Part shown: positions 24,448 through 35,700 of the stretch, piece by piece
Position numbering within the stretch: the stretch's first letter is position 1
Layout of the letters: each line of letters begins with the position of its first letter
The notes under the pieces: model-generated
What the model saw: the letters and a program-made list of their open reading frames with translations, nothing else
The model's database searches: none
Told to the model about the DNA's origin: nothing
Program-made: the position numbers and the translations under genes
Assembly: GCF_029633865.1 (NCBI RefSeq)
Contig: NC_079214.1
Coordinates: 23,506,373 to 23,570,372, forward strand
Length of the DNA: 64,000 nucleotides
Reading direction: 5' to 3'
From: Lampris incognitus
Lineage: Eukaryota; Chordata; Actinopteri; Lampriformes; Lampridae

Positions 24448-27400
24448 CCAATGAATGAAAAAATATCAAGAGAAAAGTGTTGACAAATTATGGACACCTT
24501 ACTGTAACAACTTCCAAGGCTTCATTGCCAAGTTCGTACGCTCCTTACCTCTTGATGCCTTTGACCAGCAACGAGGCCCATGGCTGGTGCATGCTGAGAC
24601 ACCAGCCGTCATCAGACATCTCTTGCAGCTCCTTGTCCTGTAGTCTCAGTCTGGACCGCTGTGCCCTTGCCTCACCTTCTTCTGTGCTCCTGCCTTTCGC
24701 TGGGTTCTTCCTGTTACTTTCACCGCCTCCTACATTCACCCACTGGGAACACAGACTTAGTCAGCCAGCTCACCGACATGCTTGTTTCTGCATTCTCATT
24801 ATCCTCCTCATAACTAGTTGCAGCAGAGTGTGAATAGTTCTTCCATTACAGTTGAGTCAATTGTTATGTACTCAATTTTTATGCCAGGGGCAGAGTAAAA
24901 TGTAGGGCACAGCGTAATTGTAGGTTACAAGGCTGCTGGATAATGTCTGAGAAACCGCTGTAAATTATAGCCATGCCATTTTAATTCTATCTTGAGCTCT
25001 ATCTTACGTTTATCTGCTGCCAAGTAGGTGTACACATACGATGATAGTGTCTTGGTAGTATGTTCAATATTAAGACACAAAGGCACAAACTAAACATATT
25101 CAAGAAAAAAAACCTGGGAAAATGTGAACTTATCTAAGAAAAAGGATCAGCGTTACCCAAGTTAATGTGATTATCTAAATATCTTAATTGTAATATTAGG
25201 TAGTGATGGTATATTCCTGTACAAAGTGCGCAATTATTTTTTTTTCGATCACAAAATGGGCAACATCTGCATAAAGAGGGACCCTGCAATACAGTATTCA
25301 CATATTTAGCATCAGACCTCTAGAAAACATGTTAAGAGCAACATAAACACAAGTGATCTTGGATTATCAGTCCAAGATGAATCAAACCTTAAGACAAGTT
25401 ATTTCAACGTCTTTGTATTTGTCATTTAAAGTTACAATGCTGATGAAAATTGTCTTTTTTTTTCTTCCTTTTAACTGACACCAATGGTGACATATTAATT
25501 GGTGGTGTTAGAGCACTTGAAATTTAGAGATCCATTTGAAATGAAAGTCACTAGCACCATCATGTTAGCACCTCTCCCACTGTTAAACAAAATAAATAGT
25601 TGAACCTGAGTTTTAACTATTAATGTTGTGTTTTCTGTTGGTAAAAGTATTTCATGAGCTTAATCTGTCATATGTGTTTGCTAGCATGTCATTTATAAAA
25701 TGCTATAGTGTGACAGGAATAAGGAAAAACACAGGAGACCAAGGCGAGTTTGATGTTTATTCCTCAACTCCAAAAACCAACTGCAGCAGGAACAACCTTG
25801 CACCGGCGAGCCCGGGAACGTAAACCACGCCCACAGCTCACAGTCCTGCTGGGTGAGAGGCATAGCCCCAAGTGTCTGCCACACAGCCCCCCCCCCCCCC
25901 GAACACCCAGAAGGGACTCCTGAAAAGAAAATTAGTGTCTCACTGGAGGCTTAAGCAGCCTGCCATAACAGCTGTGCCGTCCCTCAGCCGAAACCGTAGG
26001 TGAAACACAGTCCAAAGCCGGCTGAGAAGCAGAACGCTGAACCCGTGAAGACACTGCCGGGGTCCTGGAAGGAGGACGACCCCGACGGGGAACCTGGGCC
26101 GGAAACACAACTTCGCCTGCCACCCTGTGCGCCGGTTTAAGCCTATCAAGCGTGACACGCTCCCTACACCCACCCATATCTAGCACAAAACCCTTAGGAC
26201 CCGTCTCAAGAACCAGAAATGGGCCATCGTATGGGGGTTGGAGGGGCGAGCGGTGAGCATCATGCCGTACAAAAACAAAACAAGCCGACATGAGCTCCGC
26301 AGGCACGAACGACCGCGGAAAACAGTGGTGAATGGGGCCTGGAACCTGAGTGCTGTCGGACAAAAAAGGATAAACGGCCGGACGGGGTCGAGGAGCGGAA
26401 CTCCCAGGCAAAAATTCCCCAGGGACGCGGAGTGGCTGACCGAGCACCAGCTCAGCGGGTGACGCGTCGAGGTCCTCCTTAGGAGCCGAACGCAACCCGA
26501 GCATCACCCAAGGTAAACGATCCACCCAGTTACCATCCGAGAGCGCAGCGCTGCCTTGAGCGACCGGTGAAAACGTTCACACAACCTGTTAGCCTGAGGG
26601 TGATACGCGGTAGTGCGGTGTACCTGCACACCCAAGGATCGCGCAAGTGCCGACCAGAGCTCTGACACGAACTGGGGGCCCCTGTCTGAGGTGATATCTG
26701 ACGGAATGCCGAAACGGGCGACCCAGGAGGAAAGAAAAGCGCGTGCAACATCCGAGGATGTTGTGGAGGATAGAGGGACAGCCTCTGGCCACCTGGTGGT
26801 CCGATCTACCATTGTGAGCAGGTGCGTAAAACCCTGTGAAGAAGGTAGAGGGCCCACCAGGTCCACATGCACGTGGTCAAAACGTCTGGCCGGGATCGGA
26901 AACGGTTCGAGGGGCGATTTAGTGTGCTGGTGGACCTTAGCGCGCTGGCACGCTACACATGCAGCTGCCCACCCCTTGATGTCCTTGTGGAGGCCAGGCC
27001 AGACGAACTTGGAACCGACCAACTTCACTGACGCCCGAACTCCAGGGTGCGAGAGGGAGTGAATCGAATCGAAAACTCGACGGCGCCAGGCCACTGGAAC
27101 AACAGGGCGGGGACGGCCGGTGGAGACATCGCAGAGGGCAGGACTGCCTTCCTGAATCAAAGCGTCCTCTAGCTTGAGACCGGTACGCGTTGACCTAAGG
27201 GCAAGGACGTCCGGGTCGCTGGGCTGGTCGGCAGCCATAGCGGAGAAATCCACACCGAGGTGCACAGGACACACAAGCACACGCGACAGACAATCAGCAA
27301 CAGGGTTGGACTTCCCGGCCACATGCTGAATGTCCGTTGTGAACTCGGAGATCGCCGCTAGGTGGCGCTGTTGACGAGCAGACCACGGCTCAGTCACCTT

Positions 27401-30400
27401 GGACATGGCAAAAGTCAGCGGCTTATGATCCACATAAGCCGTGAATGGGCGACCCTCCAGCAGGAAGCGGAAATGCCGGGTTGCAAGGTGCAGTGCCAGC
27501 AACTCCCGGTCAAAAACGCTGTACTTGCGCTCGCTATCCCGCAGTTTGCGGCTAAAAAATGCGAGTGGCTGTCACGCATTCGCCACACGCTGTTCAACCA
27601 CAGCCGCCTCGGCTATGTCAGACGCATCGGTTGTTAAAGCTATGAACGCCGTGGGTGTGGGATGGGCGAGGAGGGCAGCGTTAGCCAGGGCGCACTTAGC
27701 TCCGTCAAAGGCCTGGACCTGTTCGGGAGTCCAGTCGACAGGGTCGTTAGCCTTCTTAAGCCGCAGGGCTTCGTAAAGTGGCTGAAGGAGGTGGGCAGCG
27801 CGAGGGAGGAAACGGTTATAGAAATTCACCATGCCCGAGAATTCCTGCAATGCCTTAACAGAGACTGGGCGGGGAAATTCCGCCACCGCTTGCACCTTGG
27901 AAGGCAACGGTGACCCAAGAAGTCAATCACCGGCAGTCCAAACTGACACTTGGCCGGGTTGACTATCAGGCCGTGTTCGTCCAGACGACGGAAAACCTGT
28001 TTCAGGTGCGCCAGGTGCTCTTCAGCTGACGGACTGGCCACTAATATGTCGTCGAGATAAACGAACACGAAATCAAGGTCACGCAACACCGAGTCCATGA
28101 GCCTCTGAAAGGTTTGCGCTGCCCCCCTCAAGCCAAAAGGCATGCGCATGAACTCAAAAAGCCCAAACGGGGTGATCACTGCGGTCTTGGGCACGTCCTC
28201 TGCGCGCGCGGGAACCTGATGATAGCCGCGCACCAGGTCCACCTTAGAGAAAATAGTGGCACCTGCCAGGCGTATGGAAAAGTCCTGTATGTGTGGGATG
28301 GGATAGCGGTCATTGGCGGTGACGTTGTTCAGGCGGCGAAAATCGCCGCAAGGCCGCCACGACCCATCCGCCTTGGGCACCATGTGAAGCGGCGAGGCCC
28401 ACGGGCTGTTGGAACGCCTCACTATACCCAGACGCTCCATGATGGCGAACTCCTCCGTGGCTGTAGCCAATTTTACCGCGTCGAGGCGCCGCGCGCGCGC
28501 AAAAACTGGCGGTCCCAGAGTGGGAATGAAATGTTGTACCCCGTGTTTAGTAACCGCGGTGGAAAAGGCAGGCGTAGTCACCGATGGAAAATCCGCCAGC
28601 AAACGCTGAAAAACATCCCCTAATGCTAAAAAGTTAGCGTGTGTTAACGGCCCGGCTCCCCTTGTCTCGCACGGAACAGTGGCGAAAGACACAGCATCAA
28701 TTAAACGGCGGTTTGCAACATCAACCAGCAGACCATTAGCAAACAGAAAATCCGCGCCGATAATACGAACCGTAACGGCGGCCACTACAAAGTCCCACTC
28801 AAAATGGCGCCCGTGGAAGCAAACAGTCACCAACCTTGTGCCAAACGTCGCAATGGACGAACCGTTAGCTGCACTTAACTGTGGGCCGCCGCCTTCGGCC
28901 GACCTGTCTGTCTTAGCAGGAGGGAGTAGGCTCTTTTGCGAGCCTGAGTCCAACAGACTTCCTGACATCGTGTCCTTAATGAAGAGCAGCTCACTACGTC
29001 CGCCAGCGCCCACGGCTGCTACTGAGCGCTGGCCCTGGAGTTTCCCGCCGCCTCAAACGTGCACGGAGGGACGCAGCGCCTCGCTTTGCCGCCGAACCGC
29101 TGGTGGAAGAAACAGAGGCCTCTCCCGCGCCGTCTCCGGGCAGTCACTTCAGCCACCACTGCCGGGTCCGCGTCCTCCGACGTCGGCTGCAGAGGCTCCG
29201 ACGCCACACTCTGCACAGAGAACCGTCTGGTAGCCAGCAGGACCCGATCGGCCTCCTCAGCCAAACCTCGGCAGTCACCAGCGGCCAGACACGGGGAGTT
29301 AGCCAAAGCCGCGCGCACAGGAGACGGGAGCTGGCGCAGGAAAAGGAACCCACCTTCGTCTGAGCCTAGCAGCGACAGCATATTGTCCATGAGCTCCACA
29401 GCCGTCCCGTCGCCCAAACCGGATAGGGAAAGGATTCTATCTGCCCTCTCTGCGGTAGATAGGCTGTACCTCCGGAGCAGAAGATGTTTGAGGGCCACGT
29501 ATTTATCGTGTTGCGGAGGGGCGCGCAACAGCTGCATGGCCCGGCGCGTGGACTGCTGGTCCAGCGAAGCGACGACCAAATAATATCTGGCGTCGTCCGC
29601 GGAGATTCCACGCAGGTGGAACAGCGCCTCGACATGCTGGAACCACGAAGCCGGGTCGCTCTGCCAGAACTCTGGGAGTTTCACAGCCGCGGCGAGAACG
29701 GCCGGCTGTGAGAGTTGGGGCGGCGTGGCCGAAGTGGATTCACACTCCTCTTCTGCTCCAAACATGTTCAATTCGGGGTCACCAATGTGGCAGGAATGAG
29801 GAAAAACACAGGAGACCAAGGCGAGTTTGATGTTCATTCCTCAACTCCAAAAACCAACTGCAGCAGGAACAACCCTGCACCGGCGAGCCCGGGAACGTAA
29901 ACCACGCCCCCAGCTCACAGTCCTGCTGGGTGAGAGGCATAGCCCCTAGTGTCCGCCACAATAGACTAATATTTTTCCATGGAAAGCCTCACCTATCAGA
30001 CAGTAACCATTAAAATAAGAAAAGTCATTTATTATCTGGATGTTTGTGGATTAGATATTGTCTCAAATATGCCAGCAAAAAAAAAAAAAAACGACAAAAA
30101 GGACATTTCCTTGGATGTAAATCTTCCAAGACTAACTTAAAAGCTGAATGAAATTAGCTGAAAACTCCAGGCCTAAAATATTTCTATTGATTGATTATCT
30201 ATGGCGCTAATATTCTAATACCAAAAACAATTTCAACATAACTTAATAAGTACATCCATCAACCAATACTGCACACAATGACCTACCTCTGGTGCTTCCT
30301 GCATTATGTTGGGGTTGACCAGATTTCCAGAGCTCTGCTGCAAACCTTGCCTGTCTGAGTGCAGTTGTGTTTTCAGTGGGGAATCACTGCCCATTGCTTT

Positions 30401-32729
30401 AATGGCTTCATCTAGCCTGCAAATAATTACTTTATAAGGAAAAGGGTCTCAAGCATTGTTAAGCAACATTAAATCCACCCCTCATATTACAAAGGATATT
30501 TTTGACTCAAGTATGTATTCAAGTCAAAAACCATTTTACACATACAGCATTAATACTGCACCATGTCTTGGTTTCCCCTGATACTATGGTGGTGTTGGAT
30601 TATTTTACTCACTTGTTGTAGTACTGGCTAAAGTTGTCTCCCTCATCAATTACTTGTCTACCAGCAAAGTCCAACGTGATCTTCCTGTCCTTCCGCGAAG
30701 CATAGCGAATTTCCCGTAGCTCTTCCTCCTTTTTCCTCAGCATGTCACGCTCGCTGGGTGATAGCCACTGATTGGAGTCAGCAGCAAAGTAGTCAGACTC
30801 ATCATCAAGAACCTGCGTTCTCTTGACACTGTTGATGTAATCAAAAAATCCATCGACATGATGGTAATTACTCAAATTGAAAAATTATGGATGATACTGA
30901 TTAGGCAATGCACAACTGCATGTTTCATCATTTTTTCTAATCAGAGGTTGTTCTGTAAAATTACAGACATTTCATACAGTAATATACTAGGCCATTCTTG
31001 CTTGATTTCATTACAAAGCAAAAGTCATGTTTTGTAGTGTAGGTGCTACAGTACCTATTTTTGTCATATTCAAGCAGTTTATCTTTGTGCTGGATGGCCT
31101 TCTCCAAGCCAGCATTCATCCGAGTCTCTTGGTGAGAGAGATAATCTCTATCTGAAAAGTCTGCACGCAAAAAAAGAAGAAATAAATAACTAAAACAACA
31201 ACCACAATAATAATAATCCTAATATCTTTATCTATACAACACCTTTCCAGAGCTCAAGGTTGCTTAGCAAAAGTAAGTATCGACATATCATGACACACAC
31301 ATGGCAACAATCAGAACAGGACAACAAAACAATAAGACATGAATCACTCAGAAGAAGGTGAAACAGAAAGAGGAGGATAACGCTTGAGAAGATATAAGTG
31401 TTTAGATGTGATTTGAAAGATGTAATGAAGGAGGAAAAGTGCAGTCTGACAATAGAACTAAAATGAGTATCAAAGGACAGGGACTGGTCAAAATAACCCC
31501 AAGATTACAATCAGATGCTAAAGGAAAGACCTGTAATACCATCAATATCAACACTGAGATCAGGTTGTGTGGTGATAATGGATCTGGGGGCAAAAAGTAA
31601 GATTTCAGTTTTATCAGTGGTGAGGTTGAAAAAGTTGGAGTTCATTCATTGTTTAAAGCTACAATCCATAAAATTTCTACAGTAGTAAAATTGTTTTATC
31701 CATCTGGACCATGATGTCAGGTTACATAATACGGTCATCTTTATCATGGTTGGAGACACCATCCAGTCTCTGTATACCATTACTGAAACGTCTTGACTGG
31801 GTAGGATGAACACAGGTATAAGGCTGAAACAATTCCTCAAGAAACTAAAATAATTTGATTACTAAAATCATCGAGGCAAAGCTTGATTTAATCCATATAA
31901 CTATGCACAGCTCACTGAGTTTTGCACAGATGATTATTGATGTCGCACAACGCATTTACGCTGTGGACACCTGACGTGAAGAAGACGATGGCGCAGATTG
32001 CAAAATGGAGGACGAGAGATAAAATAGTGGGGGGGGGGCAGAGAAAATGACAAAGTGTCCAAAATCCTGGATCATTTTAAGCTGAAACAAAATGAAAACT
32101 CTGTGCAGTCTGTCTATTGTAAAACCTAACTAGTCTACTACAATAGCAGGATGCCAACGCTTCAGCATCTCAGCAGAGAGCATCCAGTCTATGCATTTAG
32201 TTTACAGAGTGGACCCGACTAATGTTAGCATTAAATCAAACATTACTGGGACATCAAATGCCACAAACCTTCCAAGAAGCCAGTAAAGGCTTACATTATG
32301 CCTGAGCTGTAGTTAGGTTGAAACTTATACTTCAATGTTTATGTATTATTATTATTCCATTCCATTTTCCGAACCGCTTATCCTGCTCTCAGGGTCGCGG
32401 GGATGCTGGAGCCTATCCCAGCAGTCATTGGGCGGCAGGCAGGGAGACATCCTGGACAGGCCGCCAGACTATCACACAGGGCTGACATACACACCCACAC
32501 CCACACACATTCATACCTAGGGACAATTTAGTATGGCCGATTCACCTGACCTACATGTCTTTGGACTGTGGGAGGAAACTGGAGCCCCCAGAGAAAACCC
32601 ACGCAGACATGGGGAGAACATGCAAACTCCACACAGGACGACCCCCAAGCTTGGACTACCCCAGGGCTCGAACCCAGGACTTTCATACTGTGAGGCGACT
32701 GCGCTAACCACTGTGCCACCATGCTGCCC

Positions 32730-32768
<39 letters not shown>

Positions 32769-35700
32769 CATCTATGCCTTAGTGTTGGATTGTATGTATA
32801 ACTTTTTTTAAAGTAATTAGATTTTTTTGTATTTCAGAAAATCCATCCTTTATCCAAGCCACTTATCCAAATTCACGTCGCAGGATGCTGGAACCTATCC
32901 CAGCAGTCATTGGGCGGCAGGTGGGGAGACACCCTGGATAGGCCGCCAGTTAATCACAGGGCCAACACATTCACACCTAGGGACAATTTAGTAAGGCCGA
33001 TTCACCTGACCTACATGTCTTTGGACTGTGGGAGGAAACCGGAGGACCCGGAGGCAACCATTGCAGACACGGGGAGAACATGCAAACTCCACACAGACGA
33101 CGACCCGGGATGACCCCCAAGGTTGGACTTCATTGCATTTCGGAAAATGTTTTCTGAAATGCAATATGGCACTTAAATTTACTAAATGGGTTTAGTTTTG
33201 ACTGATATATTACTGTATGCAATTTAAGCAATAAAAATGTTAATTTTTTGAAAAAAGGAAACCAATTAGTTGTTCATTTTAAAAGACCTGTCTTATTTTC
33301 TCTTTTGTATATTTACTATTGTTCTTTAATAAGGCAAAGGTATTTCTTATCCAATTACTCGATTAATCGATGGAATAATTGGTAGAATACTGGATTACTA
33401 AAATAATCGATATCTGATCTGATTTTTACAAGGGTGCAGACTATTTACCAGTGAGCTGATGGGACAAGAGCCACAATGACTCCAGACATCTTGTTTGTAG
33501 TCCAAGAAAATCACTGTCAACAGTTTTATTTCTCTCTGGTTCCTACAGCAAACTATATGTTGGAATGCTGTTCAATTATAATATTGATTGATTATCCAAT
33601 TGTCAAACAGAATCACCACATCATCGTTGCATTTTAAATGGATAAAATCATGCCAAATCTTAGGGATTGCAGTTTATTAATGACAGCAGCAGCAGGGTAT
33701 TAGTGGGACTGGTACTGATGTAGATCTGTGTCATCAGCATAGCAATAGAAGCTGCGATGATGACGGTGAAAGATAAGACCAAGTGGAAGCATGTAGATAA
33801 TAAAAAGGAGAACGCCAAGAACAGTACCCTAGGGGACACCTTGAGAAATGGCAGCACTGGAGGATTTGTGCTTTTGAATAGAGATGAAATTATGTCTTTC
33901 AGAAGGTTAAGAAGTGAACCAAGAGAAATCAGTGACAGCAATACCAATGGCAGAAAGGCAGACAAGGAGAATGGAATGGCAAACCCTGACAAAGAGCATT
34001 TCGAACAAGGAGGAGGAAAACACTAAGGGCACCAGAGTCAGCAGATAGGAGGTCATTAACAACCCTGAGGAGAGTTGTCTCAGGAATGTGGAGTGGATGA
34101 AACCCAGACTAAGAAGTTTTATAGAGGCTCTTGGAAACAACTACTCTTTTAAGCACTTTTGCTAACACATGCTAGTTTAGAATGGTCTATTTATGCACAG
34201 TAGGATCAAGACCAGATTTCTTTAGAATAGGAGAAACTACAGTTGTTTTGAGGCAAAGTGGAACAGTGTCAGAGGCAAGACTAGTATTTATCAGGTGGGC
34301 AATGAGGGCAGAAAGATCAGACAAACAGGCCTTAAGATGGATAGGGGCAAGGTCTAACTGGCAAGAAGGTGAGTTAGATTTCATAATTATCTCTGTGATG
34401 GAAGAGGGGTTGACAGGAGAAAAGGCAGAAAGAGAGGAAACAGTGCTCAGGGAGACAAGTATGGAAGGATGACTGAGGAAGCAAAATTACATAGCACATG
34501 CAAGAGTAAGTAATTCATTAAGAGCAGAGAAAAAAAAACATTTCGGGGGTCGATAAATTAGAAGCACAAGCACTAGAGTTGGGCCAAAAACTTTGATAGT
34601 CATATATTCAAACGCTGAAATATCACAGAAGTCAACGATCATAGTCTTTTGGCTGTTACAAGAAAACCACAGCCAGGCCACAACACCCACCATTCAGAAA
34701 GCTAAGACAAATGTATGCAGGAAGGAGCAGGTTCAGATGTAAAATATCATTAGGAGCCAAGTTTCAGTAAGCAGAAGCATTTTTGTGTATAATTAAAGAG
34801 ATAAATACAACAAACCAAACCACATCATACAAAATCAATCAGAGTAGTGGTGTTGTATTTCCATATACAATCTAGTGGAGTCTGATATGGATTTTGTTTT
34901 GCCTCTCACCGCCCATGAGTTTCTTCCGGAGTTTCTGGCTTTTGTTGGAGTCTCGCTGTAGGATCTCTTGCTCTTCTTTAGTGCAGACCTGTATCAGTAG
35001 AAAAACCAATCATCACAAGAAAATATATTTAAAAAGACTCTGCTGTACAAATACACAAGGTAATCATTACATGAAGATTGAAAATGCAATGGTAATCTTA
35101 TGGAATACAAAGAATCACAACTATTTATCCTCCTTACCAGGCTTCCACAAAAGAGGCAGGGGCCTGAGCCCTCTTGCTCACACACAATGCGACCACAAGT
35201 GATGCAGTTGTTGATGAGGTTGTGTTTTTGGGCTAGGCACTCACAGGCATGACGTCCAGGGAGAATAACAGCCAACTTGTCCTGGCCCTCTTGAGCATAA
35301 AGATTCACAAACTTACTTTTTTTCTTTGTTGAGGAAGAACTGTTGCTCTCTTGGGCCTGTGGACAAAGAGAAAGAAGAGGAGAGGGTGGGAAGGGCTTTC
35401 AGAAATGGATGGGTATTTTCGTATAAAAATAAAAGGGTGTATTACTTGATCCTTATGCATTAACTTTGTGGAGAAATTTGACTGGACAATATGTAACCTC
35501 AGCTCACCTTCATCAGGTCCATTGGGGTTTTGACTGTTTGCAGGCCAGGCTCTGATTGACTGAAAGTCATGACTTCCTGCTTGTTTCGACCTTTGCGCTT
35601 GGACTTCTTCTGGGAATCTTTGGTCATGTCAAGAGATTCTGAGAAAAGAGAATCAGTTGTCTTACCCACAAAGTTTATTCTGTGCACTTAAGATATATGT

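Larger units (their letters stand above)
25709..29960 (-). mobile_element. Ty3-type LTR retrotransposon, near-complete but broken, in TRIP4 intron 8
   Basis: A 4252-bp element in the same orientation as TRIP4. Two 175-bp LTRs (25709-25883 and 29786-29960) start TGTG and end CACA and differ at about seven positions (about 4%). ATAG at 25705-25708 and 29961-29964 is a 4-bp target duplication. Next to the 5' LTR the sense strand reads TGGTGACCCCGA, the start of a primer-binding site matching the 3' end of tRNA-Trp. A run of G just before the 3' LTR (complement of the C run at about 25887-25900) is the polypurine tract. Gag is followed by a protease/RT/RNase H/integrase region broken by two frameshifts and one stop. 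Confidence 0.93.
31819..33420 (+). mobile_element. degenerate hAT-like element carrying two SINEs
   Basis: Starts GGCTGAAACAATTCCTC, the usual end of a fish hAT family. At about 32055-32195 the + strand reads, with one frameshift, a BED zinc-finger pattern (WIILS / NSVQ..C, then SRMPTLQ-like, then REHPV), as in ZBED-type transposases. At 33345-33420 ATTACTCGATTAATCG continues the same element. SINE copies at 32357-32730 and 32841-33129 are nested in it. The right end is not clean. Confidence 0.5.

Noticed and set aside
26613..29583. Several plus-strand frames of 80-184 codons
   Set aside because: They are antisense shadows of the GC-rich gag-pol of Ty3-type element 1.
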